Assembly (NCBI GenBank): GCA_965194515.1
Contig: OZ239146.1
Location: 1,240,001 to 1,304,000, forward strand
Direction of reading: 5' to 3'
Origin: Acidimicrobilacustris europaeus
Lineage (GTDB): Bacteria > Actinomycetota > Acidimicrobiia > Acidimicrobiales > Acidimicrobilacustridaceae
DNA length: 64,000 bases
The notes under the pieces were generated by a model. That model saw only the letters and a list, made by a program, of their open reading frames with translations. It searched no databases and was not told the DNA's origin. The position numbers were made by a program, and so were the translations under genes. This document shows positions 46,774 to 54,441 of the stretch, piece by piece; positions within the stretch are counted from its first letter, which is position 1; each line of letters starts with the position of its first letter.

Positions 46774-47985
46774 TTACGGAACAAACTCGTAACGGATCGG
46801 GCAGCGATCAACATGATTCACCATCACTCGCGGTAACCATTTCGACTCGCCAGTGAGTTCAAGGTTCCGTGTGTGAGCAGCGATTGCTAACGCCGTTTCT
46901 TGCAGTTCAGCGCGAGCCAAGGCCTGACCAAGACAGAAGTGCGGACCCATGCTGAACGTAAATGACCACATGGTGGGGTCACGAGTGATGTCGAAACGGT
47001 TCGGATCCTCGTAGCGAAGCGGGTCTCGGTTTGGGCCGCCAATGATCGTGGTGACCGCTTCGCCCGCTTCGAACTGCAGCCCACCAAGTTCCGTCGCCTT
47101 CGTCGTCTTATTTCCCGATGCGTAGAAGCCGGGCCGATAGCGCAGAACCTCTTCCACCGCACCACGAACTAGCCCGTCGGGATTCGATCGGAGAAGTTCG
47201 AGCTGCTCCGGATGTCGAGCGAACTCAAGAAACATCGAAGTCATCACGCTCGAAGTTGTTTCGATCGCTCCAGCGAAGATATTCGTGAACAGAACAACCA
47301 GTTCTTCATTGCTAAGTCGGTCGCCATTCTCTTCTACTTCGATCAACCGAGTGAGAAGATCGTCACGAGGCTCTGCTCTGCGACTTTCTACGAGCTGACC
47401 TACGAACTCCATCGCTACGGCAAATGTTGCATTCGCGCGATCGCGAATCTCCTGAGTGACGTTGGGGCCAAATGCGTCGCCACCGCCGCCTTGCATCTTC
47501 TGACCAACCTCCGCCGCTTCCGCCGGAGAGATTTCAAGGAACGAGGCAATGGAAAGAAACGGAACGATTCGAATGTGTTCGCGCACATCGAATTCACCAG
47601 TATCGGCATGACGTTCAAGAAGGTCCCGCACATGCTGGCGCACAACCGGACGAACTTTGTCGGCCGACTTTGGGGTAAGGGCTCGATTCACCAAGCCGCG
47701 CAAGCGACGATGGTCCTCGCCGTTCAGCGCACCAATCGAATACCGCCGCCATTCATAAAGTGGGTCACCCGGCTTGAAGCCACGAGCCTCGATGTACTCG
47801 AGCCCCTCGTTGATGAACTCGGGTCGCTTCTTGATTTCCTCAGCGTCGTCCCAACGCAGGATCGCTTTGATGCCCTCTGGCGTAACTGCCGTGCGATGGT
47901 TCTCACGCAGCTCAGCAAGGATCGGATACGGATCAGCCCAATAGACATCCTCATCGAGTGGAACGACGGGAAGGTTGGACGCCAT
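46774..47985 (-). CDS. Cytochrome P450
   Basis: 403 residues, a bacterial soluble P450. I-helix AGAIETTSS, the ExxR motif EEVLRYRP and the heme loop FSMGPHFCLGQALARAE with the thiolate Cys are intact. It follows the pterin dehydratase gene by 13 nt at the end of the sufD operon, so it may share the SUF promoter; a Rieske ferredoxin lies three genes upstream. The substrate is unknown. AGGA lies ~9 nt before the ATG. Its stop faces the sufU stop, 24 nt apart. Confidence 0.93.
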   Translation of the reverse strand: MASNLPVVPLDEDVYWADPYPILAELRENHRTAVTPEGIKAILRWDDAEEIKKRPEFINEGLEYIEARGFKPGDPLYEWRRYSIGALNGEDHRRLRGLVNRALTPKSADKVRPVVRQHVRDLLERHADTGEFDVREHIRIVPFLSIASFLEISPAEAAEVGQKMQGGGGDAFGPNVTQEIRDRANATFAVAMEFVGQLVESRRAEPRDDLLTRLIEVEENGDRLSNEELVVLFTNIFAGAIETTSSVMTSMFLEFARHPEQLELLRSNPDGLVRGAVEEVLRYRPGFYASGNKTTKATELGGLQFEAGEAVTTIIGGPNRDPLRYEDPNRFDITRDPTMWSFTFSMGPHFCLGQALARAELQETALAIAAHTRNLELTGESKWLPRVMVNHVDRCPIRYEFVP

Positions 47986-47998
47986 GACGTCGATCCTG

Positions 47999-48295
47999 TC
48001 AGATGCTGACGACTCCGTCGATGCCCTTTGCTAGGGCGAAGCATCGTTCGGTTGGGCCACCGCTGTCGTGACTGGTGATATCGATCACAACGCTGTTCCA
48101 TACATTGGACCAATTCGGGTGATGATCGAGCTCTTCAGCAATCGGAGCAACTCGATTCATGAACGCCCAGGCTTCAGCAAAGTTGGCGTACGTGAATTCG
48201 CGGTGCAGATGCCCATCGACCATTTCCCAATCGGGAATGCTCGCTAAACGATCAGCGACTTCTTCAGCAGAGAGGACGCGATCCCGAGGGCTCAT
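47999..48295 (-). CDS. 4a-hydroxytetrahydrobiopterin dehydratase (PCD/DCoH)
   Basis: 98 residues, the full family length. Motif EELDHHPNWSNVWNSVVIDI carries the catalytic His pair, followed by TSHDSGG. It normally recycles the pterin carbinolamine for aromatic amino-acid hydroxylases; no hydroxylase is in the window. In many bacteria small PCD proteins also act with molybdopterin enzymes. It starts in an ATGA overlap with sufC2, so it belongs to the sufD operon. Confidence 0.9.
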   Translation of the reverse strand: MSPRDRVLSAEEVADRLASIPDWEMVDGHLHREFTYANFAEAWAFMNRVAPIAEELDHHPNWSNVWNSVVIDITSHDSGGPTERCFALAKGIDGVVSI

Positions 48296-49065
48296 GCGAA
48301 CGGATCGGCAAAGGGGTCAGCCGCTGCCGGAGCCTCTTCTTCAACCCACTCGGCATAACCAGTGCGTTCGAGCTCATCGGCAAGTTCTGGACCGCCAGAA
48401 GAAACGATGCGACCCTGAGCGAGGATGTGCACCACGTCGGGCTTCAACTCTTCGAGAAGGCGCGAGTAATGGGTGATGGCAAGAACGCCGAGATTGAACT
48501 CGGTCGTTGCCGCTTCGACCCGACGCGAACATGCGCGAAGGGCATCGACGTCGAGACCGGAGTCGAGTTCATCGAGAATGGCGAACTTGGGACGAAGAAC
48601 GGCGAGCTGCATCGTTTCGTTGCGCTTCTTCTCGCCACCGGAGAGATCGACATTCACCGGACGATCAAGAAGTCGAGTGGCCAGACCGATGCGCTCGGCT
48701 TCCGCAGCAACAGTCGTGTGAACGACCGACGCGTCACGACCCTGCGCCGAAAGCGCTTCGGTAAGGAGTTCTTCAAGGCTGACGCCAGGAACCTCGACCG
48801 GGTACTGCATGGCCAAGAACAGACCAGCCTTGGCTCGTTCGTAGGTGGGGAGCGAAAGCAGATCAACACCGTCGATCGTGACCGAGCCACCAGTGACGGT
48901 GTAGCCGGGCTTGCCCATGAGCACATGTGAAAGCGTTGACTTTCCTGCCCCGTTGGGTCCCATCACTGCATGGACCTCGCCAGACTTCACAACAAGATCA
49001 ACGCCATTAAGAATTTGTCGGCCAGCAACCTCGGCCGTAAGTCCTTGGATTCGAAGTTCACCCAT
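48292..49065 (-). CDS. sufC: Fe-S assembly ATPase SufC, copy 2
   Basis: 257 residues from the ATG at 49065, with GGAG ~9 nt upstream; the open frame continues ~100 codons further but that part is the ferredoxin gene read out of frame. Walker A GPNGAGKST, Q-loop MQYPVEVPGVS, signature LSGGEKKRNE, Walker B AILDELDSGLDVDAL and ITHYSRLLEEL are intact. The C-terminus has a short acidic Ala/Pro tail (EEEAPAAADPFADPFA) that copy 1 lacks. It is third in sufD-ferredoxin-sufC2-PCD-P450. Confidence 0.94.
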   Translation of the reverse strand: MGELRIQGLTAEVAGRQILNGVDLVVKSGEVHAVMGPNGAGKSTLSHVLMGKPGYTVTGGSVTIDGVDLLSLPTYERAKAGLFLAMQYPVEVPGVSLEELLTEALSAQGRDASVVHTTVAAEAERIGLATRLLDRPVNVDLSGGEKKRNETMQLAVLRPKFAILDELDSGLDVDALRACSRRVEAATTEFNLGVLAITHYSRLLEELKPDVVHILAQGRIVSSGGPELADELERTGYAEWVEEEAPAAADPFADPFA

Positions 49066-49066
49066 G

Positions 49067-49381
49067 TCAGTCGATCTCCACGTAGACGTCGGCATCGTCA
49101 ATGCGCACGACATAGGTCGGAACAGCTTTGGTCGCGGGAAGCGAATTCGGGATGCCAGTTTCGAGCGAGAAGCAACTGCCGTGTTTCGGGCATTCAAGCT
49201 CGCACGTCTTGGCGTGTACTTCACCCTCGGAGAGTGAGACATCGAGATGAGTGCAGCGATCACCAATTGCATAGAACGCGCCGCCGATATGGGCGAGAGC
49301 GATACGCACAGATCCGAAGTCGAAACGTCGAACCTCGCCGTCGGGAACATCTTGGATGGAACAAACACGTTCGAGCGTCAT
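49067..49381 (-). CDS. Rieske [2Fe-2S] ferredoxin of the suf operon
   Basis: 104 residues. Both cluster-binding boxes are present: C-T-H in GDRCTHLDVSLSEG and C-P-K-H in ELECPKHGSCF. Small Rieske proteins of this kind are often found in actinobacterial suf operons, between sufD and sufC. A role in electron supply to cluster assembly, or to the nearby P450, is possible but unproven. The start overlaps the sufD stop by ATGA. Confidence 0.92.
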   Translation of the reverse strand: MTLERVCSIQDVPDGEVRRFDFGSVRIALAHIGGAFYAIGDRCTHLDVSLSEGEVHAKTCELECPKHGSCFSLETGIPNSLPATKAVPTYVVRIDDADVYVEID

Positions 49382-50613
49382 GAGTTAACTCCTGCATCGA
49401 GTCGTTCATCAATTGCGGCAGCAATCAACGGCACCGCAGCAGCAACCGGGAACTCTTCAAGCACCTCGTCGAAGAATCCGGCCACAATCAGTCGTTCGGC
49501 GATTTCAGTCGGTACGCCACGACTTTCGAGATAGAAGACCTGTTCTTCGTCAACGGGACCAACCGTGGATGCATGGCTGCATTTCACATCGTTGGTTTCA
49601 ATTTCCAGATTCGGTACTGACTCCGCCCAAGCAGTGTCGGAAAGTTTCAGATTGCGATTGGTCTGGAAAGCGTTCGTGCCGCGTGCGTCTTTTTCCACGC
49701 GAATGAGACCGGTGTAGATCGAACGTGACTGCCCGCCAACGGCGCCCTTGAACAAAAGGTTCGAGTTCGTATCGGGTGCCGCATGATGCTGAAAGGTACG
49801 GAAATCAAGCGTTTGCGAGCCGGTGCCGAAGTACACCGCACTGAGGTTGCCCGTTGCACCGCGGCCAATGAGTTCGCAATCAGTGCGCATGCGGCCGTAG
49901 TCGCAACCAAGTCCGGCATGTGATGCGGTCAGCGTTCCGTCATTGAGAACACGACTGACCTGCGAAGCGATCTGCCACACCCGCGGACCTCGCAACTGCA
50001 CGTTGCCGTAGGAAAGGCGACCAGCGCGATCAACATCGAGTTCAACAAGTGGCGAAACAAAGGCAGCAACATCAGCAGAGCCGTGCCAGTCGAGAACGCG
50101 CACATCAGCATCGGCGCCGACCCGCACAACAAGGCGGGGGTACACAGCCGAACCATCGATGTCGATCCAATCGATGATGGCGATTGGTGCTTCGACGGTG
50201 ACACCGGCGGGCACATGCACGAGCACGCCATCGAGGAAGTTGGCATCGTTGAGGCGGCCGAACACATCGGGCCCGCCATCGGCGACAACGCCGAGCGAGG
50301 CCTGCGCATCGGGGCCGTCAACGAGCGAACCGACGTAGACACCCTTCGCCACAAGCGCTTCGTCGAGCCGAGACGCAACAACTGCGCCATTACGAACCAC
50401 AACAGTGCCAGCGAGATGACCTAGGGATTCGAGAAGCGCAGCGGCTTCAGCGGGAACCCCCTCGGATCGATCGCTGACGATGGCCCATTGGCTCAGATCG
50501 ACATCGGCAACACGGCTATAGCGCCAGACCTCTTCTTCGGAAGAAGGCATGGCGAACTGGTCCGTATGGACGGCCGCGGAACGTTGATCAACAAGCCACT
50601 GGGGGGAAGACAC
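49378..50613 (-). CDS. sufD: Fe-S cluster assembly scaffold subunit SufD
   Basis: 411 residues from a GTG at 50613. SufD beta-helix core with GVTVEAPIAIIDWID, the HHAPDTNSNLLFKGAV strand and the conserved C-terminal NDVKCSHASTVGPVDEEQVFYLESRGVP. It pairs with SufB and binds SufC. A TAGGAT -10 lies 7 nt before the GTG and operator site C overlaps it, so the operon has its own regulated leaderless promoter although sufB is upstream on the same strand. Confidence 0.93.
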   Translation of the reverse strand: MSSPQWLVDQRSAAVHTDQFAMPSSEEEVWRYSRVADVDLSQWAIVSDRSEGVPAEAAALLESLGHLAGTVVVRNGAVVASRLDEALVAKGVYVGSLVDGPDAQASLGVVADGGPDVFGRLNDANFLDGVLVHVPAGVTVEAPIAIIDWIDIDGSAVYPRLVVRVGADADVRVLDWHGSADVAAFVSPLVELDVDRAGRLSYGNVQLRGPRVWQIASQVSRVLNDGTLTASHAGLGCDYGRMRTDCELIGRGATGNLSAVYFGTGSQTLDFRTFQHHAAPDTNSNLLFKGAVGGQSRSIYTGLIRVEKDARGTNAFQTNRNLKLSDTAWAESVPNLEIETNDVKCSHASTVGPVDEEQVFYLESRGVPTEIAERLIVAGFFDEVLEEFPVAAAVPLIAAAIDERLDAGVNS

Positions 50614-50620
50614 GGAAATA

Positions 50621-50626
50621 ATCCTA
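50621..50626 (-). promoter_or_regulatory. -10 element for leaderless sufD
   Basis: TAGGAT 7 nt before the sufD GTG, partly inside operator site C. Confidence 0.5.
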
Positions 50627-50644
50627 CCCGCATAGGAGAAATTA
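50623..50644 (-). promoter_or_regulatory. SUF operator site C (sufD promoter)
   Basis: On the minus strand TAATTTCTCCTA is followed by TGCGGGTAGG; core CTAT-GCGG-GTAG (50635-50624). The first 12 bases are identical to sites A and B. It covers the -10, consistent with repression. Confidence 0.7.
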
Positions 50645-50652
50645 CGGCCAGT

Positions 50653-50997
50653 TTACGAACGCCGGAATTTCCGCTTCAGTCGACCCATCCGGCTATTGGC
50701 TTTCTTCTGCTCGGCCTCTAGATCAGCAAGTACCTGCGGGCCGATGGCGTTCACGATGTCTTCGGCCGCATCGAGCAGTTCGGCGATGCCCTCTGCTTCA
50801 GGCTCCGGTGGCGTCGGAGGAATAATCAACGAACCGTGCTGCCAGTCAACGTCCACCAGTCGTCGCTGGTAGCTCGGACAGTTCTCGGGACAGCGCCAAG
50901 GTGCTTCGGGGGCTAAGTCAAGGTTGCACTTCCGCACCGTTTCGCCATTTGCGTAGCTACGACTTTCGAACTGCTTACATTCCTCGCGCATCGGCAT
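50653..50997 (-). CDS. Small four-cysteine protein in the suf locus
   Basis: 114 residues; an internal ATG at 50991 would shorten it by two. The N-terminal third holds four cysteines spaced C7-x16-C24-x11-C36-x3-C40 (EECKQF, RKCNL, WRCPENC), as in a metal or Fe-S site. The middle is Pro/Glu-rich (PPTPPEPEAEG), followed by a helix and a basic tail (RMGRLKRKFRRS). I recall unnamed actinobacterial homologues but no function. It lies between the EamA permease and sufD, just before the sufD promoter. Confidence 0.75.
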   Translation of the reverse strand: MPMREECKQFESRSYANGETVRKCNLDLAPEAPWRCPENCPSYQRRLVDVDWQHGSLIIPPTPPEPEAEGIAELLDAAEDIVNAIGPQVLADLEAEQKKANSRMGRLKRKFRRS

Positions 50998-51020
50998 GGT
51001 GACAGTGTTTCATTCGGGCG

Positions 51021-52022
51021 TCAGGAATCCAACGCGAGGCCGAGATCGGGCGTACGAGAAAGCCGCCATCGAGCCGCAGCCACGACCGCCGTGGCTCCGA
51101 GAGCAGCAGCCAGCACGGTGCACACCAGGCTCACGGCAGTCACCGAATCATTGAGCAACAACACCCCGCCAAGGGCGGTGAACAGGGCGTTGATCTGAGA
51201 ACTGGCAGCAACGGCAGTGACCCCAGCCGCTGGCAGCGCGGCCGTGCGCAGCACACGGCCGACGGTTCCGAAGAGAGCGACGGCGAGGGCTGCACCAAGC
51301 GCTCCCCAAATTGTCCACGGCTGCTGCAACGTTCCGAACATCAACCCGAGCGGTAACAAGATGACTGATCCGGTGATCATCGTTGACGAAACAATTGCCG
51401 TGGGATTGAGGCCATCCTCAACTGCGAGTTCAGAAGTACGAAGTCCGATCACCTCAACGGCGACAAACCCAACAGCGATCGCGGCACCGGCCCAGGTCAC
51501 CGCGTTGACTCCTTCGCCCCCGGCGGCGACCGTCAGCCCGATAATGGCGGCGAGTGATGAACCGAGTGCGGCGAATGTTGAAAATCGACCGGCACGATCG
51601 CGCACCAACAATGCAACAGCGGGAGTGCACGCAAGTGCGAGGCCGGCGAGAGGCCCATCCAGAGTTCGAAACATCGTTCCGGCCGCAACAAGTCCGACGA
51701 CCTGAATGGCGACTGCGATTCGACCCGAACGGACGCGAAGCGGATCGAGCCAAGACCCGGCACGCTGACGGCGAGCAATCGCCACCGCAACGAGCGCGCC
51801 TAAAGCAACACGGAACCCGACGATGGCAATTGCCGGACCGCTGCCATAGCGCCAGGCGATGTTGCAGCCAGCAAACAGAACCGACGAAATGAGAACGTCG
51901 GAGACGGCGCGATGCTCGCGCCGCTCAATCAGATGTTTGTCGTTCGCGTCGATGACGTGAGCGTACGGCAGCCGAACTAACCGACTGAACCTTCCATCTG
52001 CAGTTCGATGAGACGGCTCCAC
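51021..52022 (-). CDS. EamA/DMT-family permease
   Basis: 333 residues with about ten hydrophobic helices in two repeats, as in EamA drug/metabolite transporters (helices such as VAIQVVGLVAAGTMF, LALACTPAVALLV, AVSLVCTVLAAALGATAVV). The ATG at 52022 lies 46 nt inside sufB in another frame; I found no later in-frame start before the first helix, so translational coupling to sufB is likely. Substrate unknown; an export or uptake role tied to cysteine or iron is only a guess from position. Confidence 0.82.
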   Translation of the reverse strand: MEPSHRTADGRFSRLVRLPYAHVIDANDKHLIERREHRAVSDVLISSVLFAGCNIAWRYGSGPAIAIVGFRVALGALVAVAIARRQRAGSWLDPLRVRSGRIAVAIQVVGLVAAGTMFRTLDGPLAGLALACTPAVALLVRDRAGRFSTFAALGSSLAAIIGLTVAAGGEGVNAVTWAGAAIAVGFVAVEVIGLRTSELAVEDGLNPTAIVSSTMITGSVILLPLGLMFGTLQQPWTIWGALGAALAVALFGTVGRVLRTAALPAAGVTAVAASSQINALFTALGGVLLLNDSVTAVSLVCTVLAAALGATAVVAAARWRLSRTPDLGLALDS

Positions 52023-53380
52023 TCCACCGCGTATTCCATCGGCAGTGTGCGAGTGATCGGTTCGATGAAACCGTTCACAACCATGCCCATGGCCTGTTCA
52101 GAAGAAAGACCACGGCTCATGAGATAGAAGAGCTGTTCGTCGGCAACCTTCGAGACTGTTGCCTCGTGGCCGATGACGGCATCGCCCGAACCGATTTCCA
52201 TATACGGGAACGTGTCGGAAATTGATTCGTCGTCGAGAATGAGTGCATCGCACTGCACGTGGCTCTTGCAACCGTAGGCATCGTCTTCGACTCGGATCAG
52301 GCCGCGGTACGAGGTGCGACCGCCATCTTTGGAGATTGACTTCGAAACGATCTTCGAGGTGGTCTCGGGCGCAGCGTGCACCATCTTCGAACCAGTGTCT
52401 TGGTGCTGACCGGGGCCGGCGTAGGCAACTGACAGAACCTCGCCTGAGGCCTTGGGGCCAACGAGCCACACCGCTGGGTACTTCATGGTGAGACGGGAAC
52501 CAATGTTTCCGTCGATCCATTCCATATGACCTTCGGCTTCAACTCGTGCACGCTTGGTGACGAGGTTGAACACGTTGTTCGACCAATTCTGAATGGTCGT
52601 GTACGTCACGCGAGCGCTGGGCTTGACGATGATTTCAACGACTGCTGAATGCAGCGAGTCGGAGGTGTACACCGGCGCCGAGCAACCTTCGATGTAATGA
52701 ACCTGGCTGCCTTCGTCGGCGATGATCAGCGTGCGTTCGAACTGACCCATGTTTTCCGCGTTGATCCGGAAGTACGCCTGAAGCGGCATTTCAACGGAAA
52801 CGCCCGGTGGGACATAGATGAACGAGCCACCAGACCACACTGCGGAGTTGAGTGCAGAAAACTTGTTGTCGTTCGACGGAATAACGGTGCCGAAGTACGC
52901 ACGAACGATTTCGGGATGCTCACGAAGTGCGGTGTCCATATCCGTGAAGATGACGCCCTGCTCTTCAAGATCTTCACGGTTCTTGTGGTACACAACTTCG
53001 GATTCGTACTGCGCGGTAACGCCGGCAAGGTACTTACGTTCAGCTTCGGGAATTCCGAGCTTCTCGTAGGTTTCCTTCACTGAATCGGGAAGTTCATCCC
53101 ACGCATCGACCTGATGATCGGTCGGCTTGATGTAATAGAAAATGTCGTCGAAGAAAATCTCTGACATATCGCCGCCCCAATTGGGCATCGGACGCTTGAG
53201 GAATTGTGCGTAGGACTTGAGGCGGTAGTCGCGCATCCAGTCGGGCTCGCCCTTCATCCACGACATCTCTTTAATGATGTTTTCATCGAGGCCACGTTTG
53301 GGCTTAAAGACGTAGTCCTCAGCGTCGCTCCAGCCGAGTTTGTACCGGCCGAGGTCAAGATCAAGTTCGGTGCTGGCCAT
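51977..53380 (-). CDS. sufB: Fe-S cluster assembly scaffold subunit SufB
   Basis: 467 residues. Strong match: LGWSDAEDYVFKPKRGLDE, FIYVPPGVSVEMPLQAYFRIN, VHYIEGCSAPVYTSDSLHSA, YTTIQNWSNNVFNLVTKRA, HAAPETTSKIVSKSISKDGG and the C-terminal GSGDAVIGHEATVSKVADEQLFYL. The conserved Cys in GCKSHVQCDALIL and Glu in GHEATVS belong to the cluster-building site. The ATG at 53380 has GGAG ~10 nt upstream, unlike the leaderless sufC1 and sufD. Operator site B lies upstream. Confidence 0.95.
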   Translation of the reverse strand: MASTELDLDLGRYKLGWSDAEDYVFKPKRGLDENIIKEMSWMKGEPDWMRDYRLKSYAQFLKRPMPNWGGDMSEIFFDDIFYYIKPTDHQVDAWDELPDSVKETYEKLGIPEAERKYLAGVTAQYESEVVYHKNREDLEEQGVIFTDMDTALREHPEIVRAYFGTVIPSNDNKFSALNSAVWSGGSFIYVPPGVSVEMPLQAYFRINAENMGQFERTLIIADEGSQVHYIEGCSAPVYTSDSLHSAVVEIIVKPSARVTYTTIQNWSNNVFNLVTKRARVEAEGHMEWIDGNIGSRLTMKYPAVWLVGPKASGEVLSVAYAGPGQHQDTGSKMVHAAPETTSKIVSKSISKDGGRTSYRGLIRVEDDAYGCKSHVQCDALILDDESISDTFPYMEIGSGDAVIGHEATVSKVADEQLFYLMSRGLSSEQAMGMVVNGFIEPITRTLPMEYAVEWSRLIELQMEGSVG

Positions 53381-53407
53381 CAGGGGGCTCCAGGAGGATG
53401 GTCGAGA

Positions 53408-53429
53408 TAATTTCTCCTATGGCGATAGT
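53408..53429 (+). promoter_or_regulatory. SUF operator site B (sufB promoter)
   Basis: On the plus strand TAATTTCTCCTA is followed by TGGCGATAGT; core CTAT-GGCG-ATAG (53417-53428) is a perfect inverted repeat. Relative to sufB the element is reversed compared with sites A and C. It falls between a plausible -35 (TTGTTA) and a weak -10 (TTATCT) reading toward sufB. Confidence 0.7.
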
Positions 53430-53460
53430 AACAAATACCCCGGGCCAATCAACCCTCTAA

Positions 53461-53484
53461 GGGCACATTCCCCTACGAGTGCCC
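53461..53484 (-). terminator. Weak hairpin at the end of the ole operon
   Basis: GGGCAC / GTGCCC stem with a 12-nt loop that includes the oleD stop codon, followed on the minus strand by TTAGAGGGTTGATT. A 6-bp stem and no real T run make this a weak call. Confidence 0.3.
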
Positions 53485-54441
53485 AGAATCACTCGAAGAG
53501 GCGAATGCTGCTCGCAGTCGATTGAACCCTTCATCGAGGCCAACCTTCGGCTCCCAACCGAGGATCCTTCTTGTCTCACGCTGGTCAAACCAGTGGGCCA
53601 CCGAAAGTTGCCGAGCGGCGAAATGAGTGAGAGGAGGCTCTGACCCCGGCCAGACCCGATCGATCAGCGAACCAAGCAGACCGGCGACAGGAGCCGGCAC
53701 TGACCTCGGCATTCGTTCAATGCCGGCAGCTTCAAGGATGGATGAGACCAGGTCGCGCAATGGCCGCGGTTCACCGCCGGTGATGACGAGCGGCCGCGTT
53801 GTGGCCTCGTCGCCGGCAACGCAGTGGTCGAGTCCGGCGAGGATTCCTGCGGCTGCATCATCGAGATAGGTGGTGTCGAGGAGCGCTCGTCCCCCGTCGG
53901 GCAGGACCAACTTCCCCGAGCGCGCACGATCGACGATTCGACCGATGAGTTGCGTGTCGCCCGGACCCCAAACCAAATGCGGGCGAAGAATCACCGTGGG
54001 AATCGTTGATTCCGAATGCACAACATTCTCGGCGAGAGCTTTTGATCGGGCGTAGCCATCGCGCCCGGAATAATCGGCGGCCAGCGCCCCTAGGCCAACA
54101 CTTGCCTGATCGTGGAACGACACAGATGGGCTCGAGATGTACACGAAGCGACCACCGGCGACCGCCGCATTCAATGCATTACGAGTTCCCTCGACGTTGA
54201 TCGCCACCATGTCCGCCCATGGCGCCTTGGGTGCAACGAGCGCCGCGAGATGAACCACGGCATCGACGCCGTCGGCGGCCGCGAACAACTCGGCACGATC
54301 TCGGATGTCTCCAAGAACATCAACAGCATTTGAACCCGATGCGCTTCGCTGGAAACACGTCACATCCTCGCCCCGGGCGACAAGAAGGTTTGCCACTGTC
54401 CGACCAAGAAGACTTGATCCCCCGGTGACAAGAACTTTCAT
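53473..54441 (-). CDS. oleD: OleD, NAD(P)H-dependent 2-alkyl-3-ketoalkanoic acid reductase
   Basis: 322 residues, extended SDR (3-beta-HSD/epimerase-like). N-terminal VLVTGGSSLLGRTVANLL cofactor motif, HLAALVAPKAPW, the catalytic Tyr and Lys in YARSKALAE and RPHLVWGPGDTQL. In olefin synthesis OleD reduces the beta-keto acid made by OleA to the beta-hydroxy acid. The assignment rests on its place after oleA and oleBC; alone it would be a generic NAD-dependent epimerase. The start overlaps the oleBC stop by ATGA. Confidence 0.88.
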   Translation of the reverse strand: MKVLVTGGSSLLGRTVANLLVARGEDVTCFQRSASGSNAVDVLGDIRDRAELFAAADGVDAVVHLAALVAPKAPWADMVAINVEGTRNALNAAVAGGRFVYISSPSVSFHDQASVGLGALAADYSGRDGYARSKALAENVVHSESTIPTVILRPHLVWGPGDTQLIGRIVDRARSGKLVLPDGGRALLDTTYLDDAAAGILAGLDHCVAGDEATTRPLVITGGEPRPLRDLVSSILEAAGIERMPRSVPAPVAGLLGSLIDRVWPGSEPPLTHFAARQLSVAHWFDQRETRRILGWEPKVGLDEGFNRLRAAFASSSDSGHS

